This document shows, piece after piece, positions 19,359-30,854 of a DNA stretch of 64,000 nt. Source of the DNA: Cystobasidium ongulense (Eukaryota; Basidiomycota; Cystobasidiomycetes; Cystobasidiales; Cystobasidiaceae). The notes beneath the pieces were generated by a model. The model searched no databases, was not told where the DNA came from, and saw only the letters and a list, made by a program, of their open reading frames with translations. Made by a program: the position numbers and the translations under genes. The number at the start of each line of letters is the position of its first letter. The first letter of the stretch is position 1. The stretch spans positions 440,629 to 504,628 of the forward strand of contig BQUP01000003.1 in NCBI GenBank assembly GCA_022835595.1, read 5' to 3'.

Positions 19359-22081
19359 CAGCGAACCCTTCCGGACGAGCGATGGCGACTTTAACATCAA
19401 GCTCCATTATGTAGGATGGATAGTCGCGGGCTTCTTCGGCCGTAAGTGTCTCCTGAACGTCGCTGCATGGTATCGCAAGTGTAAACACCAAGCTGACATT
19501 GCGGTGGCGCACTCCTCATCAACAATCCATCAGTCATCGGCTCTGGTGCATCTTTTTGGCTCATCAAGAAGCACCTAGAGTTCTATACCAAGCCTAACCA
19601 GCAGGTGCGCCGGCCTCTCAAGCTCGCATGCGCACCTGCCCACCGCGTATTTACGTTTTGTCCATGTTTGCGTTATAGAGATACATTGTCCGTATATTGT
19701 TTATGGTACCATGCTATGCTGCGTATTCATGGCTCTCCTATTACTGGTAGGCCTGCAAACCCGAGCTACAGTTGATGTTCATTCCTTATTTGCTGATAAT
19801 TGCCTGAAACAGGTGGAAAGAGGCACTCTACTTTCAGCTCCTTCGAGACTGTTACGAAGCTGTCGTCATTGCATCCTTCTTCTCACTTCTCTTATACTAC
19901 TTAGGCGACAATGAACAAGAGCATTCTTTGGTCTTCAAAAACGTACAATTCAAGAAGTGGATATGGCCCTTGGGAAGGTGGAGGTATAAACCTTCGGGTC
20001 CTCGATTTCTCAGTATAATGCAGTGGAGCATCGGACAGTGAGCACAAAGCTAGCATGTCGACTTGATGCGTCACTCGTTGTTCATTGTATCGCTGAGTCG
20101 CATTGCTTGTAGGTACTGGATTTGCAGGCCAGGTTGCACTCTAGCAGCAGTGATCACAGAAGCTGTAGATCTCTACTGTCTAAGTTCCTGGTCTCCACGC
20201 TTCTCGCACGTGTGGACCTCTGCTGTGATCTGCATCTCCGTCACAATAGCAATGTACGCTGTCCTCCAATTCTACGTTACAATGAAAGTCGAACTTGGGC
20301 CATACCAACCAATGCTCAAGTTTTTCGCTGTCAAATCAGTCGTATTTCTCACTTTTTGGGGTGAATGTCTTCTGGTCGTCCTGGCTTCCGTGGGAGTCAT
20401 TAAAGGCAACAAAAGTTGGAGTGCACATGAGATACAGGTCGGCATATCGGCCCTGATATCATGCTTTGTCATGATGATCTTCGGTTTTCTTCACGTCAAG
20501 TCTTTTACCTATTTGCCATACAGAGGTACTTCGCTTGATCCGAAAGAAAGGAAGTTCAACAAGACCAAGATGCTACCTGCTCTGGGAAACGTTCTAGACT
20601 TTCGTGACGTTATAAGAGACGTTTGGAATGGAACAAAGCAGATATATCGGCTGTGCAGGGGAAAGAAAGTTGAGAAAAGTTTTGTGGCGGATGAAGACCA
20701 TCTTGGCAATGCACTGGGAAGAACAAGAGTGACAAAGAATGATATGGCGGAAGGAGGAGATGCCACAAAGGCATTGATGAAGGAAAAGACTGAAGTAGAA
20801 GAGGAACTGGAAAGAGTGAAACTCAGTCTAGGCAGCGATGTAGATCAAGCGTTCGTCAGTGAACACCTTTCGGGACCAAACTTGGCGGGGTCAGCTGTAA
20901 CATCACCCTGGCAAAACACTACCACAGCTTTCACGCCACTACTCAACGTTACGAGAACAACATCACCAGCCCCTTCCTCGGCGCTGGCAATCGCCCCGAC
21001 CGCATCACTTCGGTCAGGGCCTGTAGAGACGACTTCATTAGGCGATGTGCGTCGCTTCCCTAAGTCGTCGACCGGAATCCTATATCCAGCTCCGCCGCCA
21101 GAACAATCCGGAGATCAAGGTAGCGTGCACTATCATGAAAGGCTAGAAGGGGATGCAGAAGAGATGGTGTATGATAGACCTACGTCATGGTTCAGGCGGG
21201 TCTTTGGAAGAAGTGGGAATGGGACTGGCTCGAGAGCTGTGCATACACCTTTGGCTCAAGCCTCGAGCTCAAGAGACGATGCTGTCGTTGAAGAGATCTT
21301 GGCAGATCGTAGTTTGTCCTACGATTATCCATCTGCACCATCTTCTGAGCAACTTCCTCAGCATTGGTCACCACGGACCACAACCGACGTCGCACCATCC
21401 AGGAATTTCCTGACTACACGAACAGGACGAGGTGTTCATCATGATACTCTACCATTGCGAAACCAATTGAGAATGCCCAACCCTCTCTCGCCATCACGCT
21501 ACCCTGGATTCAATGAGCAAGCATACGTGGACAGAACTTATGCCCTGCATGCTGCAGGGATGAATGTTGTTTCTCCTCCAATAGCCCAGCAAACGACGCG
21601 AGATGCTTATCGCTCGATTATTCCGAGCTTCCCGCCTCAACAGTCACAGCCAAATCACCCCGGTGGAGTGGCTGCCCCTGTTGTTTATCCTCCTCAGGTT
21701 TCAACCTCGCCAGTAGATGATTTGGAAAGCTCGGGGGAGCGGTTGCCCCATCAAGATCTCCCGCGTACTAAATTCAAACCCATCCTACCCGCCAATCTCA
21801 GCAGCCCTTCCAGCAGACGGCCCTTGCCTGTACCATCTGCACCAGAGTTTTCGGCAGCGCCAGTTCTCAACGCCGAGATGAAGAGGCCCACAAAAGGTCC
21901 ATTCATCGAGCCCGAATTGCATGCTTCACCGTATAGAGCAGACGTAGCCTCTAAGCGTGATAGGTGCGGAACTGTTGAAAGGCTAGGCTTAGGTCTCTCG
22001 CTCAATGCAGAAGAGCGGCCGTCAGGCCCGCAAATAGCGCGAACATCACGCCAAACCCAGTTTATATATGATGAGTATTGA
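19359..22081 (+). CDS. TMEM184/Ostalpha (DUF300) multi-pass membrane protein
   Basis: Membrane exons with clean junctions run from KLHYVGWIVAGFFG | LIGSGASFWLIKKHLEFYTKPNQQ to RYIVRILFMVPCYAAYSWLSYYW. Next comes WKEALYFQLLRDCYEAVVIASFFSLL, followed by YLGDNEQEH and FKKWIWPLGRW. The last exon, from about 20113, contributes WICRPGCTLAAVITEAVDLYC and three more helices. The Y-x-x-R-D-x-Y-E-A block is the hallmark of this family of seven-helix proteins related to organic solute transporter alpha. A long disordered cytoplasmic tail (about 400 residues, Ser/Pro-rich) ends at 22081. The true start is unresolved: in the frame of the first visible exon (about 19359) a stop lies upstream and no ATG is in frame, so a small 5' exon is probably missing. 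Function in fungi is not established. Confidence 0.78.
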
Positions 22082-22225
22082 CGTTGCAAACATTTAAAGG
22101 CATAGCTGTCACATTAAGGTATGTTAGATGACTTGAGTTCGTGCAAAATAGTACAGTACGTAATGAAACTTGTCTACAAGCCCGTGTATGCCGGTTCGCA
22201 ACTTCTAGACTGCTGCATGATCGGT

Positions 22226-25035
22226 TCAAAATTCTGACTGTTTCGTCACATCGAGATTTTCTGGTATTGGATCTCTCGATTCGTTCTGCGACGCTCTCCC
22301 TTTGCCCTTTCCGTGATCCCCAACCGAATTGTATGCTGACTGTTCTGGTGAGCTCCTGCTAATCTCTGCAGCGGTTTGCATGACTCCCTGTACATCGCCG
22401 GAATCCAGCGTTTCCATAGCTTTCTGTAGCTGACTGATACATGCCTGAAGCGTCCCCTGTGTGCTGTTGAGCAGTTTCAAGCGCGTTTCCAGTCCTTCTC
22501 GTGTGACTTCGGCTAGAGAAGCCATTTGCCCTTCATCCAAGTCCGGCGGCAAGTGTACCATGTCCGGTTGGAAGCTTTTCTGTTGCTGAATCGAAGAAAC
22601 CTGTTGCCCAGAGGGCCAGAGACCCGAACGGATCAAGGAGGGTAAAAAGCGTGTAAGTGAGCTTGGCTTGCTGGGATCTGAAGGATCGAATAAGGGTATC
22701 AGGCGTGGCATATCTGAGGTTGATAACTGTGGCAGAGACGACGGAGTGAAATTCATTGGCCGACTCAATGATTGATCGTCGACAGGTAGGTATACTTGTG
22801 ATGCTCTCGATGACGGGCTCAATTCGATATAGGGCGTTACTTGCGGTGCGGTGGCAGGCACAGACCGCCCACCGAAGGCGCCCATGGGATTTAGGATAGT
22901 CACCGGCGATGCAGCGCGGCTACCTAAGGGACTCATATGATCTGATTGCACCCTGGCTAACGGTGCTCTTGATGATGGTGCAGGTGCCTTGATAGCGATA
23001 GGTGAAGGTGATGCATCACCGTCCGATACAGGCGGAGTCATAGCAGGGGGCATGGAGGTCGGACCGCCTAGGCTGGATGCGTCGTCTATCTTGATAGTAG
23101 GTGTGGGTCCTGGTGGAGTCGATGGCAGTGGATCGGATCGCGGTAGTGTATTGGATTCTACTCCGATGCTATCCGGCAAACCGAAGCCTCGCCGCCGCAA
23201 GGCTGCTTCTAGACGCTGCCGGCGCTGAGCTTCCAAGTCTAGACTAAGTACAGATGGTGACCCAGTCTTTGCTGTTTGGTCTAAATCGGAAGCGTTCGCG
23301 GCTTCCCCTTCCAGCGCCTCCTGATTAGATCCTCCACCTTGAGGCGCCTCGGTTGAGGTATTAGTCGAGGTATTAGGGACGCCCTGTGATGGCGAGCTAC
23401 GGGTTGCGGGTGCTGGGCTTGCGATACCTTCTGAAGTTGAAGGAGGTTTCGACGCCGAGCGGAGCTGAAATGCAATTAGCGGATTCTCGGGTCCTGCTCG
23501 TTGGCGCGATCCATTTGAAGGAGCTCCAGCCGCATGCGGCGTCGCTGAAGATGGCACTGGTAGATGCCCACTCCCCTGGAGGTTACTTCTTGGTAAAGCA
23601 CTACTGGGTGGAGCAGCTGAAGGTGCTCCCGTTTGCTGAGCGGGACGAACCGCTTGAGCAGCCAGATTTTGTGCAGGGGCAGGAGCTGCTGGGTTTGCAG
23701 GCTGTTGAGCTTGAGGAGTATTGCTAGAAAGTACTGGCCTTCGACTGAAAGCGAGAGTGCGGTCAGCTTGAAGATCTTTCTGTAATTAAGTATGTAACTC
23801 ACCAGGTAGGACAGCTTTGTTGGCGTTCAAGCCAACTTCTCAGACAATGGAAATGGAAGATGTGGCCACAGGGCAGCTTCTTCGGGGTATCGTTCGGCCC
23901 TTGTCGACTATCTCTTGCCTGGTTCTGTGCCTCTGTCCGCGCTTCCATGTCCTCTCTGCAGATAATGCAGGTTTTGTCTGAGAGGCGCTCCATCTCTTCT
24001 GCTGAGGCATTCGGGTATCTTTGATCCATGTTGCGCGTAGCTTGACGGTACCGCGACAAATCTCTGACCTTGGTGATGAAGCTTCTCGCTGTAATGTAGA
24101 CATCCCGGAGAATATTGAGGGGCAAACCGTAGAAGGTGAGGATGAGGCTGAAGAAGCAGAGGTATGTGGCGAGCTTGAGGAAGTCACATGCTAACTCAAC
24201 ATAGAATACGAAGACCGATTTATTCTCCCAAGGGACGTCGTTTCGAAGATCGTAAGCGTTCGCTCCATATTTCAGCGTTGTTCCCAGAAGAGTTGCGAGG
24301 AGGATCATGTATTCGCTGGCGAACATGATCATTACGCTCGGCCCTTCGGTAAGAATGGAATCCGCTGCTACGGCCACCAAGACAGTGTCGATGAGCCATA
24401 GCGTGGAAAGGACGGTGACCATTCGCATATGGAAGAGGCGCGGTATTGTTGGTGCTTGCTCCATCTGCAATCACAGGTCAGTTAAGCGGGTGATCGAGCC
24501 GACGACAAAGGTGGATTCCAGCTCACCATTTCAATGCGGTCGCTAGCGAGCCAGTGAAAGACCTTGAGGAAAAGCAGGCTAACAAAGAGTATGACGAAAG
24601 AGGTGTCGAATGCTTCGCGGAATATCGTTAATGCCAGCAAGCTCTCGGTGATGGCGTACCATACGCGCTCGTGCATGCGCTGCAAGTGACAGACTGAGCA
24701 AAGGTGTGACTGTCTGCAGGGATGTAGGAGTTGTACATACCTCAACCTCAATGAGCCTGAGAGGTCCGAAGAATACTGTCTGTACTCCACGCCCAAAGAT
24801 GATTGTGAGGAAGACGCCAAAGTTCCAGAGCAGCTGTATTAGGTGCAGCATGACAACATGTGTTTAGCTTGACGACGTGGATGACGACAGAAGGTTGACA
24901 CACCATCATGGAAGCATTGCTCTTTGACAGGTACACTGCAGCAGCAAAGAAGTTGCTTCGCTGTCTGAAGGCACTCAGAACGACGTAGGCCGCCGCCGCC
25001 GTCGACAGGCCGCCATACGCCGCTAGCCGCACCAT
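22226..25035 (-). CDS. HRD1: ERAD E3 ubiquitin ligase HRD1 (synoviolin)
   Basis: This is the ER-membrane RING ligase that retrotranslocates and ubiquitinates misfolded proteins. The start at 25035 gives a first membrane helix (AAYGGLSTAAAAYVVLS). Then come the family block FAAAVYLSKSNASMM, FLKVFHWLASDRIEM, and further helices such as FASEYMILLATLLGTTLKYG and YDLRNDVPWENKSVFVFYVE. The cytosolic RING-H2 is CIIC...LPCGHIFHFHCLRSWLERQQSCPT, with the last zinc-ligand Cys supplied across an intron (TG | TCGAAGG, giving CRRP). The RING contains an unusually long insert (EARTEAQNQARDSRQGPND) between its first and second Cys/His pairs. The remaining ~550 residues are disordered, Pro/Ser/Ala-rich. Several introns cut the membrane domain. 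The tail carries HRD1-typical low complexity and an Arg/Leu-rich patch (RRQRLEAALRRRG). Confidence 0.93.
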
Positions 25036-25347
25036 GGCTACTTCTGGCGATGCAGCGCGCTCTCCTATGCACCTTTGTCCGTCTCGCGCGTCTATAGCTT
25101 CTGTGCGTCTACTCCTGCTGTTCGTGATTTGGTTCGGAGCAAGATACGGTGCCACCAGTTCCATCCACGTCGGCACTTTACGTCCATGATCAACGGGCCG
25201 GCTACTTGTACTGTGCTCCGACTACACCCTTTGGTGACCTTCAGGGTTATATTATAAGTACAGAGGAAGACGATACTGCGCTTTCTATATTTCTACTGGT
25301 CCTGCTGGTGTACTGACAATACAGCGACAAGAGTCGCGATGACTTAA
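25036..25347. other. Intergenic: HRD1 promoter
   Basis: This ~310-bp gap separates the HRD1 start (25035, minus) from the TIP stop (25348, minus). No separate gene is visible. Confidence 0.4.
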
Positions 25348-28015
25348 TTACAAGGCTGTGGAGCGAGCGAAATAGATTGCTCAGTACTTCAACCTTGAGA
25401 CGCGTCGGAAGTAGCTTACCATCAAAATTTATAAGATGCATCCCGCGGCGGCGCTCGAGCTCGTCTTGGCGCTGTGAAACAAGCAGCAATCAGTGTATGG
25501 CCACCTTTTTGTTACCATGTAAGACCTTACCTTTTCGTTGAGATGCAGGAAAAGAACGGTGATTGCTAGAATAACGATTGTCGTGATCAATGTGATTCCC
25601 ACCCATGGGATCCATCTCCCAGGCATCAGGAAGAGCTGCTTCGTCCATGTTGAAGAATCATCTACATCTTGCGGCTGGTACGGAACGATAACCACCTGCG
25701 AATTCGGTATCACGCCCTCGATAGTCATAAAGTGGTTGTCTTGATGACGCGTGCTGCCGACGAAGAGGTTCTCGACATAGTTGTTGGTACGACCTAATCC
25801 AAAATATGTGTATGGTGCTTGTAGAGACAGATAGGCTGTCTGCGGTAGTTGACCGACTTTGATGGTACAATAGTCAGGTACTGATCGAATCAATCTGAAC
25901 AGCTGCTTACCTTGTGTCGCACGCCGCACACCTCCGGTATCTAACACGGTGAATTTGTACGAAGCTCCAGAGTAGCTCACACCGTAAGGCTGAAACATAC
26001 AGTTTGCATTATCAGAATTGGTCGGTCGGCATTCGCAAGGCGATAAGTCTTAAGGCTCACCTCGTACTTCTCTCCTTGGTCGGTGGAGCAAGTTCCATCA
26101 CATGCACCGTTACTTGTCAACGTTTTCAAGAAGAAAGCATCGTGGAAGTAATTGTTCTTGATGAACGTGAATTGCCTGCTAGCTCCACTTGACAACCCAC
26201 TTTGCTGTACTAGTATGTCAAGCGTCCCGTCTTCATCGATGTCCAGCCAAATAGCCGACTTGGCATCCTTGATGTTGGTCAGAGCTGATGCCTTGACACC
26301 ATCTACTATACTGAAAGTACGCCGGTCTCCCTCTGTTTCTGCTTGCGAACATGTCTTTCGGCTACATGGTATAGACTCTAGCAGGGTCACGGAACCTTGA
26401 TGAGCAGATGAAGAGCTTGACGAGATGACCAGTAAATCAGGGTACCCGTCTTTGTTATAGTCGCCTACTCGTAATGGATTTGGCAAAGTCCCGCGGAAGG
26501 CTGTATCACTGAGGACAAGGTACGGTTGCGATGGAAGTAGCGAGGCTATCGATATCCGCTGTAAAGCCTGTTTTAAGGAATGGTCAGAAATTACTTGGAT
26601 GGATAAGACCGAGCAACTGAGCCTACTGAGTTCGAAGCCTGCCGCGATGTGTCAAAGCGAAATTCAGTATCGGCCACGCAGAGATCTCCGACATCCCTAC
26701 ATCGCCGTGTTTTAGGAGCTGATGATGCAGTCAAGCCGCCTTTTGTGGTACACAGAGGCATTTGCTGATTGTATGCGATATTGATGTGACAGCCCTCGCT
26801 TGAAGTACATGTGGGGAAGACCATGTCCATTGTACCGTCTCTGTCCATGTCTGCAAAGCTGATCTGGCCAGTCCCAGCAGGTAGCGATCCTGTCTGCGCC
26901 AGCTGAAACCCAGAGTCTTTTGCATTTATCCAGATCTGATATGACAAGCCCGAAGATGAGATATCATCTTGACAGACTAGAAAGAGGTCTGCCAGGCAAT
27001 CTCCGTCGAGATCGATGAAAGCGTTCGAATGAGGGCTGGGCACTTTGCAGTTGAAGGCAGCGGAGTCCAAAGGCGGGTCCGCTCTGTAATAGAAGGATCA
27101 GTATATCGATACTAGCCATCTAGTCGGATCAGGCGCACAAAGTGAAGAGTTCTGTCCCGTTGCTTCCCTTCCAATTATTGCGCCACATCTTGAGGTTCTC
27201 TTTCTTGTCATCTCCATATGGAAATCCCAATAAGCTGACTTGCATGTCACCACTCGCATCAAATGGAATAGGCTGCTGCAGAGCGGACGAAGGAGCTTTC
27301 ATCGGCTCGGCTGGATTCACAGGTGCAACTATGAGCTGGCGGGGACAAAAAATAACGTTCGAGGCGATACCTACAGAAGTTGCCCCCTCCAAGTCCCTTG
27401 TAGAATAGCATCTTAACTTCAGTATCACTGTACCATCCATCTGGGCGGTCTTGCCCCATGAGCAGGATGTCCAGTCGGCCATCATAGTTGTAGTCGCCTG
27501 GGACGATATTCGTGATTGGCCACGGGGCATTGATACCTTGCGCATATGGCACAGGCTCGAATTTATATTGTTCTGGCAGCCGGAGCAGGCACTTAGTTAC
27601 GCGCATTCAACTCTTGTTGCCACAACTCACTCCGGTTCCATTGCAATGATGACACGGAGCGCTGATCAGGACTGAGTACGAACAACTCCAAGCTGTAGGA
27701 AGGAAATACACAGAATCAGCTTTAAGTCATGGATGTGTCTTGTCGCATGACGTGAACGCCTGTCATCACGTACAATTGACCACCATCCAAATCTCCCAAT
27801 GCAGCTACCATACCGTTGACATCCTCCAAGCCGAGAGCTCCCATGTCTATGAGGCCTTCATTCTTGAACCGCCTTTCTCCTATACCAAATAGCGCAGTCA
27901 CCGGCGGCACCTGCTGCAACACGAGCTGGGCGAGCAGACTGAAGCCGAAGAAGCTCGCGACGCGCCCAGGCGTCCTGCGCCTCGACTTGCTGGCCAAGCA
28001 GTCAGGACATCGCAT
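25348..28015 (-). CDS. TIP/linkin family FG-GAP membrane protein (ITFG1-like)
   Basis: This is a type I membrane protein with an extracellular/lumenal beta-propeller. The start at 28015 gives a hydrophobic leader (VASFFGFSLLAQLVL). FG-GAP-like repeats with acidic calcium-type loops follow: GDLDGGQ, GDYNYDGRLDILLMGQD, DLDGDCLADLF, DMDRDGTMDMVFP, VGDYNKDGYPDLLV and DIDEDGTLDILVQ. A single membrane helix (WVGITLITTIVILAITVLFLHLN) precedes a short cytoplasmic tail. A final intron starts at the GTAAGC after GATG and ends at CCACAG; it gives a terminus HLINFDAL, very close to the human ITFG1 end HRFHFDAM, which supports the whole model. Animal TIP/linkin acts in cell adhesion and binds RUVBL proteins; the fungal role is unknown. 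At least seven exons, all minus strand. Confidence 0.88.
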
Positions 28016-28600
28016 GGCACGAGTTGTGCTTGATAGAGAGATCTTGAGGCAATTGCTTGTGCTTGTACGCACTTTGTGCTTGAGCTTATTCGATACTGCT
28101 GCTGGTCCGAACAAGAGCCTCGATCAGTGGGCGTTTTCCACTACAAGTCAAGCGTACCAATTTGCTTCAAATCATTCAGCTTTACTACCCAGAAAAGGTA
28201 TAAGGGGAGTGATGCAGCAGCATTGTTTCAGTTTTGTTATGTAAAGTTCAAAGTAGAGAGAAAATAAATCAGTCATGGGAACTTTCTATGTTGAGATGAT
28301 TCTCGCGCTGTTACAACCCAATCCCAGTAATGTAGAGGATTGAATAGCGACGCAGAAGTGCATGTCCTTCAGGTAGCAAAAGATCTTCAGGGTCATAGGC
28401 CGGGCGCAGCCACTCTGTGCAAGTCTATAATCTAAATTGCATTCCAAAAATCTACTAGAACCAGGACAAACACTATAAAGATGCACTAAATTACTCTACA
28501 CATGTCGAGTGATGCGGACAAATATGCTGATTAGATCGGCCGCTGTAAATCATAGTTGCGGGCCTTCTTTTTTGGCTTTAGTGGCAGGATGAGGTATTGC
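28016..28600. other. Intergenic: TIP promoter and PHO89 3' flank
   Basis: This ~585-bp region lies upstream of the TIP start and downstream of the phosphate symporter stop (both minus strand). It is AT-richer than the flanking coding sequence. An open frame on the plus strand opposes the TIP first exon and is a shadow. Confidence 0.4.
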
Positions 28601-30854
28601 TTAGAAGCGGGGAGCATTGAGGATAATTCCTACAAGGCATCCGGAGAGGGTTCCTACGATGGGAATGGTGAGCACCCATCCGAGGAAAATCCAGCCAACT
28701 GCTTTCCAGTTGACGGCCTTCAAATTGCCTTGGCAGAGACCGACACCAACGGTGGCACCGGTAATGCACATTGTGGTAGACTGGAAAATCGCATCACACC
28801 AGTAGAATAGTGTAGAGTATGACAATAGAAGATATGCGCGTTGGGAAGACATGATGGAATGGTAGAAGTAGAAGTCAATTGTCAGTCCGATAATCCTTTT
28901 TCGCCACTTCGCATTTTTTTCTGAACTTACGACTGGTAGACCGTATTGTGAAGCAAGAATGACAGTGATTGCGGCTGCCATCTCCATACTGCTCCCACGC
29001 GACGGGGAGTGGTAGGTGATCCTGTTTCCGAGCACTCTGATGATGTTGTATCCGTAAGTGCCTAGTCCAAGAACGAGCGCGAGGGCGGCGACGGCGAGAA
29101 TCCAGACGGGAACATCTGAATTCTTTCCCTGAATAAGGCCAGAGTGCCAGGTCTGATAGATGACCGCCCATGGTCCGACAGCATTACTGATATCATTGGC
29201 TCCGTGTGCGAAAGAAGCGGTGCAGGCGGTGAGGACTTGAATGAAAGAGTATGAATATTCGACTTCATTGGGGTATTGCTTGGCAGAAGCATAGACTTCA
29301 CGCATATGTCTTCCATCCGCTGTGTCAGCTTCTCCACTTTGAGCGGCATGGATATCGTAGCTGGTTCCGTAAACGAGAGCTTTGGTGATCCAAGGGAGGG
29401 CTCTGTGCTTGACGATAATACGAAGATTGCGAGGTGCAAACCAGCTACCTTCTTGCAGGGGATTACGGTCGAGAGCTTCAATTTGTCTCTCTAGAATCGA
29501 AGGCTTCTTGGGTTCTTTCGGTAGTGAATGGGATCCAACTTTTGGTAGTCCAGCTTCAACCTTCGAATCGCTGGCGTTTTCGTCGCTCACCCCGCTCTCG
29601 CTTCTGGCGTGTGTGTTTTCTAATGAATAGAACGAAGTCAACTATCCACGTTGGACATCGGATGAAGCAAGGGTTACTTACGATGTTCCAGAGTGATCTC
29701 ACCCTCTTCACCCTGAATGACTCTGTAATCTGGGATGGCTCCATCTCGTTCCATAGCGTCAGCAGGGGCAGGTCGCTTCCACAAGAGAGGTCCCATGAAG
29801 AACTGGACCCAGGCAAAATGAACATTAGCAACGAATCCAGCCAAAACTTCCGGAAGATGCCTCACGTGGTACCACTTGAGAGTGTAATCCTTCTTGACGA
29901 CCTTGCAATAGACGTATGGGACCCAGAAGATGTAGGCAAGCACAGCGATGACCAGGGCGGTCAACACAATAGCTAGTGCGGTAGTCGTGGGCGACTTCGC
30001 GGACAGGTTGAGAGTTGGAGCACCTTTGTAAATGATAGACATGGTCGATACGGCGGCTGCCAGGAAGAAAAAAAATGGTCCAGTGAAGATAGCCCATCGT
30101 GCAGGATTCTTGCGCATGAGGACCGTGAATCTGACGATTGTGTATAGAATGGCCCCAAAACCCGCGGCAATGGCAGGAGCCATACCCAGACCAGCAAAGA
30201 TAGCACCAAGGCCTTTACCGTCATTCCATCCCCATTGCACTTTGTCGGCACCAGCAACGGCTACACCGACACCGGCAACAGCGGAAATGATGGAGTATGT
30301 AGTCGAGACAGGGAAGCTGGCCCAACTGCAGAACATGAGCCAGGAAGCTGAGGCCGTGATAGCGCATGTGAAGGCGAGGAGTTGTACACCAGCATTGCCT
30401 TCGAAGGCATCTCCGGGCTAGCAGGAGAGCGCAATTAGTGCCTCTTCGTTACATACGCAACGCCACGGCACATCTGAACTCACAATGATACCGTTCTTGA
30501 TGGTACTAGCGACTCGAGCTCCTACCGTGACCGCTCCCAAGAACTCAAAGATTGCGGCACCAATCATTGCCTGTCTTAGGGTGACGGAGCGGGAGGAGAT
30601 AGAGGTTGCCCACGAGTTGGCGACATCGTCTGCAAGAAGAAGGTCGCACCTTCAGCTTCGAGCAACGTATGTAAGCAGGAAAGGTATCAACTGACTGGCT
30701 CCAATGTTGTACGCATCAAGTAGCGAGAAGATTGTGCCTATGGCCATCTGCGAGAATTTGTCGTGTAAGTTTTTGTAGTTTCCGCCACCAGCGCGGCGGT
30801 ACGTATATATCAGACTAGACGTACCAAATAATCCCATTGGTGTAGAGTAGGCAT
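28601..30854 (-). CDS. PHO89: Phosphate symporter, PiT family (PHO89-like)
   Basis: This is a plasma-membrane inorganic phosphate transporter, usually Na+-coupled and active at alkaline pH. ATG 30854 starts MPTLHQWDYL, and splicing then gives MAIGTIFSLLDAYNIGAN-DVANSWATS, the first PiT signature (an intron splits GAN, A | AC). The second copy is FAHGANDISNAVGP. About 10-12 membrane helices are visible in two blocks, separated by a hydrophilic loop with acidic and Lys-rich parts (SESGVSDENAS, PKEPKKPSILERQ). The gene ends with GWVLTIPIVGTLSGCLVGIIL and a short tail; stop 28601. Both signature motifs are intact, so it should be active. The 1.25-kb upstream region holds a CACGTG and two CACGTT sites (see separate entry). 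Confidence 0.94.

Noticed and set aside
19028-19512. Overlapping minus-strand frames near the TMEM184 5' end
   Set aside because: They are motif-free and overlap plus-strand membrane exons whose splicing and family match are clear.
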